5,452 nucleotides of DNA. It comes from an uncultured Erysipelotrichaceae bacterium (lineage in GTDB: Bacteria; Bacillota_I; Bacilli_A; Acholeplasmatales; Anaeroplasmataceae). Below the pieces are notes generated by a model. That model did not search any database, was not told where the DNA came from, and was given only the letters and a program-made list of their open reading frames with translations. The translations under genes and the position numbers were made by a program. Shown here piece by piece: positions 1 to 5,452 of this stretch. Within the stretch, counting starts at the first letter, position 1; each line of letters begins with the position of its first letter. The DNA lies in the NCBI GenBank assembly GCA_902783745.1, contig CACZRY010000077.1, positions 1 to 5,452 on the forward strand, given 5' to 3'.

Positions 1-825
1 AGACATCCAGTATTAGAAACTATTCAAAAAGGACATTATATAGTAAATGATTGTTATATAAATAAATATAATATGATGCTTATAACAGGTCCTAATATGA
101 GTGGTAAGTCAAGCTATATGAAAATGATTGCCTTAATTGTTATTCTTGCACAAATGGGTTCATTTGTACCTGCAAAAACAGCTGATTTAATGATTTTTGA
201 TTCAATATTTACACGTATTGGTGCATCAGATGATTTGGTTTCTGGTCAATCTACATTTATGGTTGAAATGGTTGAAGCAAATTATGCAATAGCAAATGCA
301 ACTTCAAAATCTTTATTGTTATTTGATGAAATAGGTAGAGGTACTGCAACATTTGATGGTATGGCTTTAGCTCAATCAATTTTAGAATATATCCATGAAA
401 AAATTGGATGTGTTTGTCTATTTTCAACACATTACCATGAACTTACACAGTTAGAAGGTAAGCTTAAGAGATTAAAAAATGTACATGTTGAGGCTGAAGA
501 GGATAATGGTAAGGTTAGATTCTTACATAAGGTTATTGATGGCCCAACTGATAAATCATATGGTATTAATGTTGCATCTTTAGCAGGATTACCAAAATCA
601 TTAATTAAAAGAAGTAAGGATATTTTAGATGCATTAGAAAAAGATAAGGCATCTCATAATGGTGTTAAGCTTGATTTATTTAATTTTACTGAGTATGAAG
701 AAGATGATTCAGTAAAAGAAGATATAGTTGAATCAAAGCTTAAGGATAGATTATCTGAAATAGATCCAAATAAGCTATCACCTATGGATGCATTAAAGCT
801 TATATTTGAATTAAAGGAGATGTAA
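1..825 (+). CDS. mutS: DNA mismatch repair protein MutS, C-terminal part (5' end outside window)
   Basis: The reading frame is open from base 1, so the ATG codons at 70 and 73 are internal and the gene continues upstream. The visible 274 residues are about the last third of a protein usually near 850-880 residues. MutS recognises mismatches in DNA and, as an ATP-driven sliding clamp, recruits MutL. Visible in order (numbered from base 1): RHPVLE at 1-6, Walker [10 protein letters not shown] at 30-38 (Ser where Thr is usual), the MutS signature with [10 protein letters not shown] at 81-90, Walker [12 protein letters not shown] at 105-115, the STHYHEL motif at 142-148, and [15 protein letters not shown] at 184-198. 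An acidic linker follows, then a C-terminal helical segment with [14 protein letters not shown] typical of MutS1. A KLDLF sequence at 223-227 lies where the beta-clamp-binding motif (QLSLF-like) is expected. The TAA stop is 3 bases before mutL. This is MutS1, not MutS2; no Smr domain is present. Confidence 0.97.
   Translation, partial: RHPVLETIQKGHYIVNDCYINKYNMMLITGPNMSGKSSYMKMIALIVILAQMGSFVPAKTADLMIFDSIFTRIGASDDLVSGQSTFMVEMVEANYAIANATSKSLLLFDEIGRGTATFDGMALAQSILEYIHEKIGCVCLFSTHYHELTQLEGKLKRLKNVHVEAEEDNGKVRFLHKVIDGPTDKSYGINVASLAGLPKSLIKRSKDILDALEKDKASHNGVKLDLFNFTEYEEDDSVKEDIVESKLKDRLSEIDPNKLSPMDALKLIFELKEM
813..820 (+). promoter_or_regulatory. Ribosome binding site for mutL, inside the end of mutS
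   Basis: AAAGGAGA matches the anti-Shine-Dalgarno sequence and lies 8 bases before the ATG at 829. It is within the last codons of mutS, so ribosomes finishing mutS are placed at the mutL start. This fixes 829 as the start and supports coupled translation. Confidence 0.85.
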
Positions 826-828
826 TTT

Positions 829-2700
829 ATGAGTAAAATAAATGTAATGTCTCCACATCTTGCGAATATGATTGCCGCAGGAGAGGTTGTTGAAGGTCCT
901 CAATCTATTATTAAAGAATTAATTGAGAATTCTATTGATGCAAACTCAAAAAATATAACTATTTATTTAAAGAATTCAGGTCTTGATTCTATAAAATTTA
1001 TAGATGATGGAGATGGAATGGATAAAGAAGATGTAGAAAAATGCTTCTTACCTCACGCAACATCTAAAATTAAAAATGAATATGACTTATTTAGAATAAA
1101 AACATTAGGATTTAGAGGTGAAGCAATTGCCTCTATTGCATCTGTATCTAACATGACAATTACATCATCTACTGATGGACTTTCAGGTTATATGGTTAGA
1201 TATAAGAATGGAGTATTACAAGAATCTCATATATCAAATTCTAATAAGGGTACAACTATATTAGTAGAAGAATTATTTTATAATACTCCTGCAAGATTAA
1301 AGCATTTAAAAACTCCTCAAAAGGAGTTATCTTCAATTGTATTTTTTGTAAATAAAATTGCATTATCAAATCCAAATTTAAGAATCAATATGTATAATGA
1401 TGATAAGCTTATAGTATCTACAATAGGTGATGGTAAGCTTGAATCACTAATATTAAAAATATACGGAATTGAAGCTGCAAAAAATATAATAACTAAGGAT
1501 TATAATGGACAAGGTTATAAATGTAAGCTTTTATTCATAAAGCCTGTTTGTTATAGAAGTACTAAAAATGAAATTACTTTAATTTTTAATGGTAGATATG
1601 TTAAGAATTATAATTTAACTAATATGATTACTGAAGCATATAATCATTTCTTACCAATTAATAAATATCCTGTAGGTATTTGTTATTTTGAAATTGATCC
1701 ATTATTAATTGATTGTAATATTCATCCATCAAAGGCAATCATTAAGATTTCTAATGAGGATGAAATGGCAAGAAAGCTTAAAGATGAGCTTTATCAATTA
1801 GTTTCTAATGAAATATTAATCTACAATAGAAAAATTGAAGAAAAGCCTAAATATGAAAAACAAAACATATTTAAGGATTATAATATAGATTTATATTCTA
1901 AAAATGAAGAAAAGATATTAAATGATAATATTATAAGAGAAGAAATAAAGCCTAATATTATTATAAATAATAATTATGATAATGAATCTAATCTAGATTC
2001 TATATCTTCATTTGATTCATATAAAAATGAAGATGTAAAAGAAGAAAATAAAGAAATTTTAAATGAAAGTAAAAATATTATAGAACCTGATACTAAGGAT
2101 ATAGAAATTGATAAAAAATTACCTATTATGCAATATATAGGTACAGTCTTTGGTACTTATTTAATATATCAAGGTAAGGATTCTATTTATTTAGTTGATC
2201 AGCATGCGGCTGCAGAAAGAATTAATTATGAATATTTTTATAAATTATTAAGTGATAATTCTAATGTAAAAATAGATTTATTAATACCAAGCTATGTTTC
2301 ATTTACTAAAAATGAGGCATTATATGTTTTAGATAATTTAGAAGAATTCTCTAAAATTGGATTTATGCTAGATCAAGCATCTGATACAGATTTTATTGTA
2401 AGAAGTATACCTTTATGGTTAAAAATTGATGAGCTTGATCAAGTTTTATATGATGTTTTAGAATTATTAATATCTAATCATACTATAGATATTATGAAAT
2501 ATAGAGATTGGATTTGTAAACAAATTTCATGTAAGGCATCTATAAAAGCAAATCATCAATTAAATATTGATGAAATTAATTCATTAATTAAAAGATTAAA
2601 TGAATGTGATAATCCATATACTTGCCCACATGGTAGACCAACAATCATTAGATTAAAAGAAGATGATTTAGAAAAAATGTTTGAAAGGATTCAATCATAA
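829..2700 (+). CDS. mutL: DNA mismatch repair protein MutL (endonuclease type)
   Basis: MutL is the GHKL ATPase that links MutS to strand removal; in bacteria without MutH it also nicks the DNA. The 623-residue length is normal. N-terminal ATPase: AAGEVV at 16-21, catalytic Glu30 and Mg-binding Asn34 in KELIEN, DDGDGMD at 59-65, HATSKI at 76-81, TLGFRGEAIASIASVS at 92-107, and LFYNTPAR at 149-156. A low-complexity Asn/Lys/Glu/Ile-rich linker covers about 335-430. C-terminal endonuclease domain: metal-binding DQHAAAERINYE at 457-468, SCKASIKANHQL at 567-578, CPHGRP at 599-604, and EKMFERI near the end. These motifs mark the latent nuclease. Oddities: Gly23 and Pro75 where Arg is usual (VVERP, RHATSKI), and IDLLIP at 482-487 where a Gln-led clamp-binding motif is expected. 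The gene starts 3 bases after mutS, and its TAA shares one base with the miaA ATG. Confidence 0.98.
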   Translation: MSKINVMSPHLANMIAAGEVVEGPQSIIKELIENSIDANSKNITIYLKNSGLDSIKFIDDGDGMDKEDVEKCFLPHATSKIKNEYDLFRIKTLGFRGEAIASIASVSNMTITSSTDGLSGYMVRYKNGVLQESHISNSNKGTTILVEELFYNTPARLKHLKTPQKELSSIVFFVNKIALSNPNLRINMYNDDKLIVSTIGDGKLESLILKIYGIEAAKNIITKDYNGQGYKCKLLFIKPVCYRSTKNEITLIFNGRYVKNYNLTNMITEAYNHFLPINKYPVGICYFEIDPLLIDCNIHPSKAIIKISNEDEMARKLKDELYQLVSNEILIYNRKIEEKPKYEKQNIFKDYNIDLYSKNEEKILNDNIIREEIKPNIIINNNYDNESNLDSISSFDSYKNEDVKEENKEILNESKNIIEPDTKDIEIDKKLPIMQYIGTVFGTYLIYQGKDSIYLVDQHAAAERINYEYFYKLLSDNSNVKIDLLIPSYVSFTKNEALYVLDNLEEFSKIGFMLDQASDTDFIVRSIPLWLKIDELDQVLYDVLELLISNHTIDIMKYRDWICKQISCKASIKANHQLNIDEINSLIKRLNECDNPYTCPHGRPTIIRLKEDDLEKMFERIQS

Positions 2701-3590
2701 TGAAGAAGGTATTAGTTGTTGTAGGTCCTACTGCGGTAGGTAAAACAAAAATATCAATAGAACTTGCAAAGCATTATGGATTAGAAATAATTAATGCTGA
2801 TTCTGTTTCAATATATAAGGATTTAAATATTGGTTCTGCAAAACCAACACCAAAAGAAATGGATGGAGTTAAGCATTATTTAATTGATATTAAAGAAGCC
2901 GGAAGCCAATATTCAGTTAAGGATTTTCAGGATGACGCAAGAAGAATAATTGATAATGATTCCAATATTAAATTAATATGTGGTGGTACAGGTTTATATA
3001 CACAAGCTGTATTATTTAATTATGAATTTGAAGCCAAGGAAAGAGATTTTTCTTTAGAAGAAAAATATAATTCATATAATAATATGGAATTATATAATTT
3101 ATTATTAGAACGTGATCCTAATATAGATAAGGAAAAGATTCATCCAAATAATAGAAAAAGAGTATTAAGAGCATTAGAGGTTTTAGAAGAGACTAATAAT
3201 TCTATACATTCTTATAATAAGAAGGATGAGGCTTTATATGATTATTTCATTTGTTATCTTTCAATGGAAAGAGATTTACTTTATGAAAGAATTAATAAAA
3301 GAGTAGATGAAATGATTAATGAAGGCTTAATTGATGAGGTTAAGAATTTATATGATAAAAATATTTATCCTCACGCAATAGGATATAAGGAATTTATATC
3401 ATATTTTAAAAATGAAGAATCATTAGATTTAGTTATTGATAATATTAAAAAGAACACAAGACATCTTGCAAAAAGACAAGAAACTTGGTTTAGAAATCAA
3501 ATGAAGACACATTTTTATAATGTTAATTTAAATGATATTAATGAAACTATACAATCAATAATAAAGGATATAGATGGGTGGATTAAATGA
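2700..3590 (+). CDS. miaA: tRNA dimethylallyltransferase MiaA
   Basis: MiaA transfers the dimethylallyl group of DMAPP to N6 of A37 in tRNAs that read codons beginning with U; MiaB usually then methylthiolates it. The product has 296 residues, the usual size. Visible motifs: P-loop GPTAVGKT at 9-16; NADSVSIYKDLNIGSAKPT at 32-50, with the catalytic-region Asp34 and the IGSAKP substrate loop; GGTGLY at 95-100; HPNNRKRVLRALEV at 148-161; AIGYKEF at 226-232; and TRHLAKRQETWFR at 253-265. All match the family. Its ATG overlaps the mutL stop in TAATG, with AAAGGA at 2684-2689 as ribosome binding site. Its TGA overlaps the aroK ATG. A mutL-miaA order is common in bacteria, where hfq often follows; here aroK follows instead. 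Confidence 0.98.
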   Translation: MKKVLVVVGPTAVGKTKISIELAKHYGLEIINADSVSIYKDLNIGSAKPTPKEMDGVKHYLIDIKEAGSQYSVKDFQDDARRIIDNDSNIKLICGGTGLYTQAVLFNYEFEAKERDFSLEEKYNSYNNMELYNLLLERDPNIDKEKIHPNNRKRVLRALEVLEETNNSIHSYNKKDEALYDYFICYLSMERDLLYERINKRVDEMINEGLIDEVKNLYDKNIYPHAIGYKEFISYFKNEESLDLVIDNIKKNTRHLAKRQETWFRNQMKTHFYNVNLNDINETIQSIIKDIDGWIK

Positions 3591-4069
3591 AAATATATTT
3601 AATAGGTATGCCTGGATGTGGTAAATCTACACTTGGAAAAAGACTTGCACAAAAAACTGGATATAAATTTATAGATATGGATAATTATATTGAAGAAAAA
3701 ATGGGCATGTTTATAGATGAGATATTCGAAAAATATGGTGAAGATTTTTTTAGAGCATTAGAGGTAAATACATTAAATGAATTCCATAGCTTAGATAATG
3801 TAATTATATCTACTGGTGGTGGAGTTATTAAGAATAAGCATAATAAGGAATTAATGAATGGATTATGTATATTCTTAGAAGTACCTTTAGATGAACTAGA
3901 TAAAAGATTAAAAAAGAGTAGTATTGTAAGACCTTTATTAAAAGAAAAAACAGTATATGATTTATATAATGAAAGAAAAGAATTATATGAATATTTCTTA
4001 GATTTAAAGGTTTCAAATGTTATTATTGATCAAGCTATAGATGAAATAATGGAGGCATTAAAGAAATGA
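3587..4069 (+). CDS. aroK: Shikimate kinase
   Basis: The enzyme phosphorylates shikimate at the 3-OH with ATP, on the route to chorismate, in the cytoplasm. At 160 residues it is slightly short for the family (about 165-175) but complete. Visible residues: P-loop GMPGCGKST at 7-15; DMD at 30-32, with Asp32 in the shikimate-binding position; FFRALE at 54-59, with Arg56; GGG at 77-79; RPLL at 115-118, with lid Arg115; and NERKELY at 128-134, with Arg130. These correspond to the known shikimate- and ATP-binding residues. The start overlaps the miaA stop by 4 bases (ATGA) and has only a weak GGGTGG-type site at 3576-3581, so it probably depends on coupling to miaA. The stop overlaps aroQ in the same way. 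The symbol aroK is used for the family; some genomes call the gene aroL or aroI. Confidence 0.96.
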   Translation: MKIYLIGMPGCGKSTLGKRLAQKTGYKFIDMDNYIEEKMGMFIDEIFEKYGEDFFRALEVNTLNEFHSLDNVIISTGGGVIKNKHNKELMNGLCIFLEVPLDELDKRLKKSSIVRPLLKEKTVYDLYNERKELYEYFLDLKVSNVIIDQAIDEIMEALKK

Positions 4070-4497
4070 AAATTTTAGTTATTAATGGTCCAAATCTTAA
4101 TATGCTAGGTAAAAGACCTAAGGAGCATTATGGAGTTTTAACTTTAGATGAAATTAATTCACTAATGTTAAAGAATGCATCAAATGATACTGAATTAAGA
4201 TTTTATCAATCTAATTATGAAGGTGATATTGTAACAAAAATACAAGAATCATTATCTAGTATTGATGGTATTATTATTAATCCTGCAGCATATACTCATA
4301 CGAGTGTTGCAATACATGATGCATTAGAAATGTTTTCTGGCCCTATTATTGAGGTACATTTATCAGAAGTTGATTCAAGAGAAGACTTTAGAAAAGTTAA
4401 TTTTATAAGAAGTGTTTCAACTAAAACTTTTGCAGGAAAAAAGGAACAATCTTATATTGAAGCATTAAAATATATTGAGGATATATTAAGAAAATAA
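4066..4497 (+). CDS. aroQ: Type II 3-dehydroquinate dehydratase
   Basis: This enzyme converts 3-dehydroquinate to 3-dehydroshikimate, two steps before the shikimate kinase encoded just upstream. Type II enzymes form dodecamers and are unrelated to the type I AroD. The 143 residues are normal for the family. Visible: INGPNLNMLG at 6-15 with Asn12, catalytic-loop Arg17 and Tyr22, NPAAYTHTSVAIHDAL at 72-87 with Asn72 and His78, EVHLS at 96-100 with Glu96, His98 and Ser100, and Arg105 and Arg109 in the segment that follows. All expected active-site residues are present; the loop reads KRPKEHYG rather than the common REPxxYG. It overlaps aroK by 4 bases and has GGAGG at 4051-4055 as ribosome binding site. 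In many Bacillota aroQ lies next to efp, sometimes with a papA peptidase gene between them; papA is absent here. Confidence 0.98.
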   Translation: MKILVINGPNLNMLGKRPKEHYGVLTLDEINSLMLKNASNDTELRFYQSNYEGDIVTKIQESLSSIDGIIINPAAYTHTSVAIHDALEMFSGPIIEVHLSEVDSREDFRKVNFIRSVSTKTFAGKKEQSYIEALKYIEDILRK

Positions 4498-4507
4498 TAG
4501 TGTTATT

Positions 4508-4569
4508 ATCATAATTAGTCACATATTTGAAATTGAGATAAGTTTATGATATAATACTTTCGTTATGAT
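4508..4569. repeat. Three copies of the 7-mer TTATGAT around the efp promoter
   Basis: TTATGAT occurs directly at 4544-4550, where it overlaps the extended -10 element, and at 4563-4569, at or just after the predicted transcription start. The inverted copy ATCATAA is at 4508-4514, upstream of the -35 element. The two direct copies start 19 bases apart. This could be an operator, but the region is so AT-rich that coincidence is possible. No regulator is known from the sequence. Confidence 0.3.
4527..4555 (+). promoter_or_regulatory. Sigma-A-type promoter for efp with extended -10
   Basis: TTGAAA at 4527-4532 and a perfect TATAAT at 4550-4555 are separated by exactly 17 bases, and TG at 4547-4548 makes an extended -10 element. 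The predicted transcription start is near 4561-4563, giving a leader of about 38 bases. It is the only gap in the window long enough to hold a promoter, and it fits efp being expressed separately from the mutS-aroQ operon. I see no convincing intrinsic terminator after aroQ, so some readthrough into efp is likely. Confidence 0.85.
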
Positions 4570-4584
4570 TTTATAAAAAATGAA

Positions 4585-4590
4585 AGAGGT
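4585..4590 (+). promoter_or_regulatory. Ribosome binding site for efp
   Basis: AGAGGT lies 9 bases before the ATG at 4600 and matches the anti-Shine-Dalgarno sequence well. It supports the start chosen for efp, which also agrees with the conserved MI-VND amino terminus of the family. Confidence 0.8.
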
Positions 4591-4599
4591 AAAATTAAG

Positions 4600-5157
4600 A
4601 TGATTAATGTTAATGATTTAAAAAATGGCGTTGTAATTGAATATGATGGAAAGCTTATGCAAATCCTTGAATTTATGCACGTTTTACAAAACAAGGTAGC
4701 ATATGTTAGAGTTAAGATGAAGGATTTAAGAACTGGTACAGTTACTGAAACTGCATTAAAGGGTTCTGATTCAGCATTCAAGAAGTGCTTCATTGAAAAG
4801 AGACCAATGCAATATATCTATTCTCAACCAGATTCATATGTATTTATGGATAAGGATACTTATGAACAAATGGAAATCCCTGCTGAAAGACTTGAATGGG
4901 AAAAGAATTTCATGTTAGAAGGTATGGATGTTGATTTAACATTCTATGAAACAGAATTATTAGGTGTATCTTTACCAGATAAGGTTACATTAGAAGTTGT
5001 TGAATGTGATCCAGCTGTTAAGGGTGATACTAAGACATCTGCACAAAAGGATGCAACTTTAGAAACAGGATTCACTTTAAAGGTTCCTATGTTTGTTAAT
5101 AAGGGCGATAAGTTAATCGTTTCTACAAAGGATGGAAAGTATTCTTCTAGAGCTTAA
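4600..5157 (+). CDS. efp: Translation elongation factor P, with an atypical tip loop
   Basis: EF-P binds between the P and E sites of the ribosome and helps form peptide bonds at proline runs. The 185-residue length is normal. Domain I (about 1-64) has the MINVNDLKNG start and LRTGTVTE; domain II (about 65-128) has RPMQYIY, FMDKDTYEQ and ERLEWEKNF; domain III (about 129-185) has the family signature K150-x-A, G157, VP at 162-163 and G169, and ends YSSRA. The odd part is the loop that reaches the peptidyl-transferase centre. Residues 27-37 read HVLQNKVAYVR where HVKPGKGAAFVR is typical. Lys32 aligns with the Lys32 modified in Bacillus subtilis, but the flanking Pro and Gly residues are gone and the loop is one residue shorter. 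19 of 20 lysines use AAG, against 6 of 19 in aroK, which suggests high expression. The gene has its own promoter. No modification enzyme is encoded in the window. Confidence 0.97.
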   Translation: MINVNDLKNGVVIEYDGKLMQILEFMHVLQNKVAYVRVKMKDLRTGTVTETALKGSDSAFKKCFIEKRPMQYIYSQPDSYVFMDKDTYEQMEIPAERLEWEKNFMLEGMDVDLTFYETELLGVSLPDKVTLEVVECDPAVKGDTKTSAQKDATLETGFTLKVPMFVNKGDKLIVSTKDGKYSSRA

Positions 5158-5188
5158 TTAATCTAGGTTTTTAAATTTGATTTAAATT

Positions 5189-5195
5189 GGAAGGT
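5189..5195 (+). promoter_or_regulatory. Ribosome binding site that points to the TTG start at 5204
   Basis: GGAAGGT lies 8 bases before TTG at 5204-5206. The reading frame has a TAA at 5195-5197 and no ATG or GTG between that stop and this TTG, so the site decides the start. The next in-frame ATG, at 5261, would remove most of the first membrane segment. Confidence 0.65.
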
Positions 5196-5203
5196 AAATA
5201 GAA

Positions 5204-5452
5204 TTGGACATACAATCGATTGTTTTAGCGTCTACATTTAATGTACCATTGTTCGCTCTTATGATTGGTTTAATCTTATTTAGTGCATTTTTCTCTATGA
5301 GTGAAACTGCATTCTCATCATGTAGTGAATCAAGATTGAAGCTCATGATTGATAATAAGGTTAGTGGATCTAAGAAAGCAATGTATTTATATGAAAAATT
5401 TGATAAGACTTTAGTAACATTATTAATTGGAAATAATTTAGTAAACATTGCA
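5204..5452 (+). CDS. DUF21/CNNM-family (CorC/HlyC-type) membrane protein, N-terminal part (3' end outside window)
   Basis: Only the first 83 residues are visible; the frame is open at the window end. Residues about 14-32 form a hydrophobic membrane helix running into FSAFFSMSETA at 26-36. An amphipathic stretch with SRLKLMIDNKVSGSKKA at 43-59 follows, then DKTLVTLLIGNNLVNIA at 67-83, where a second membrane segment begins. This pattern is typical of the DUF21 domain in CNNM/CorC-like proteins, which normally continue with a CBS pair and a CorC_HlyC domain. Characterised members export Mg2+ or protect against excess Mg2+ (for example MpfA of Staphylococcus); older annotation says hemolysin. 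The start is taken as TTG because a good ribosome binding site precedes it and no ATG fits. It lies 46 bases after efp without an evident promoter or terminator, so it may be cotranscribed with efp. Confidence 0.85.
   Translation, partial: MDIQSIVLASTFNVPLFALMIGLILFSAFFSMSETAFSSCSESRLKLMIDNKVSGSKKAMYLYEKFDKTLVTLLIGNNLVNIA

Noticed and set aside
70..75. ATG codons at 70 and 73 as the start of a short MutS-like gene
   Set aside because: The frame is open back to base 1 and encodes conserved MutS sequence (RHPVLE), so these are internal methionines of a gene cut by the window edge.
1311..1328. Perfect 7-bp hairpin AACTCCT-CAAA-AGGAGTT inside mutL that contains an AGGAG sequence
   Set aside because: It encodes ordinary MutL residues, and no ATG, GTG or TTG start lies at a suitable distance in frame; probably chance, though it could be a minor pause site.
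1855..2110. AT-rich low-complexity stretch in mutL as a possible insertion or degraded region
   Set aside because: The frame stays open and the stretch is at the usual place of the variable linker between the ATPase and endonuclease domains of MutL.
3828..4016. Open frame of 62 codons on the - strand inside aroK
   Set aside because: It lies opposite intact shikimate kinase coding sequence and its product is a low-complexity Ile/Leu/Tyr/Phe string expected from the complement of AT-rich coding DNA.
4494..4509. Inverted repeat ATAATA-GTGT-TATTAT at the aroQ stop as a terminator
   Set aside because: The stem is only A/T pairs, six long, and no T-run follows, so it is not a convincing intrinsic terminator.
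4563..4793. Open frame of 76 codons on the - strand over the efp leader and 5' end
   Set aside because: It lies opposite the EF-P gene, with no ribosome binding site or recognisable domain that I can see.
5170..5186. Inverted repeat TTTAAAT-TTG-ATTTAAA after efp as a terminator
   Set aside because: It has seven A/T-only pairs and is followed by TTGGAAGG rather than a T-run; such repeats are common in DNA of this composition.
5182..5448. Open frame of 88 codons on the - strand at the window end
   Set aside because: The + strand frame here encodes a clear DUF21 domain start; the reverse frame is its shadow.

Overview
The window is a compact, very AT-rich (by eye below 30% GC) stretch of chromosomal housekeeping genes, all on the + strand. 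Tight packing, AGGAG-type ribosome binding sites and the gene families point to a low-GC Bacillota, perhaps one of the Bacilli/Erysipelotrichia-like or RF39-type lineages close to Mollicutes (inference, not settled). It uses the standard stop code: TGA ends miaA and aroK, and all five tryptophans in MutL, MiaA and EF-P are TGG. That argues against a Mycoplasma/Spiroplasma-type code.

Layout: (1) 1-825, the 3' end of mutS; (2) 829-2700, mutL; (3) 2700-3590, miaA; (4) 3587-4069, aroK; (5) 4066-4497, aroQ; (6) a 102-base gap with a strong sigma-A-type promoter; (7) 4600-5157, efp; (8) 5204 to the window end, the 5' end of a DUF21/CNNM (CorC/HlyC-type) membrane protein that starts with TTG. The first five genes are separated by 3 bases or overlap by 1-4 bases, so they look like one transcript with translational coupling. 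efp starts a new transcription unit. No gene-free stretch exceeds about 100 bases.

Functions: MutS and MutL form the mismatch repair pair (MutL is of the endonuclease type, as expected where MutH is absent). MiaA prenylates A37 of tRNAs reading UNN codons. AroK and AroQ are two shikimate-pathway enzymes. EF-P relieves ribosome stalling at proline-rich sequences. The window joins two neighbourhoods common in Bacillota, mutS-mutL-miaA and aroQ-efp, with aroK between them.

I see no mobile element, CRISPR array, RNA gene, defence system or new multi-gene system. The observation most worth a second look is EF-P: the normally near-invariant PGKG loop that reaches the peptidyl-transferase centre is replaced by QNKV and is one residue shorter, while the lysine at position 32 is kept. 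Smaller points are the loss of the glutamine in the apparent beta-clamp-binding motifs of both MutS and MutL, a repeated 7-mer around the efp promoter, and expression-type codon usage in efp.
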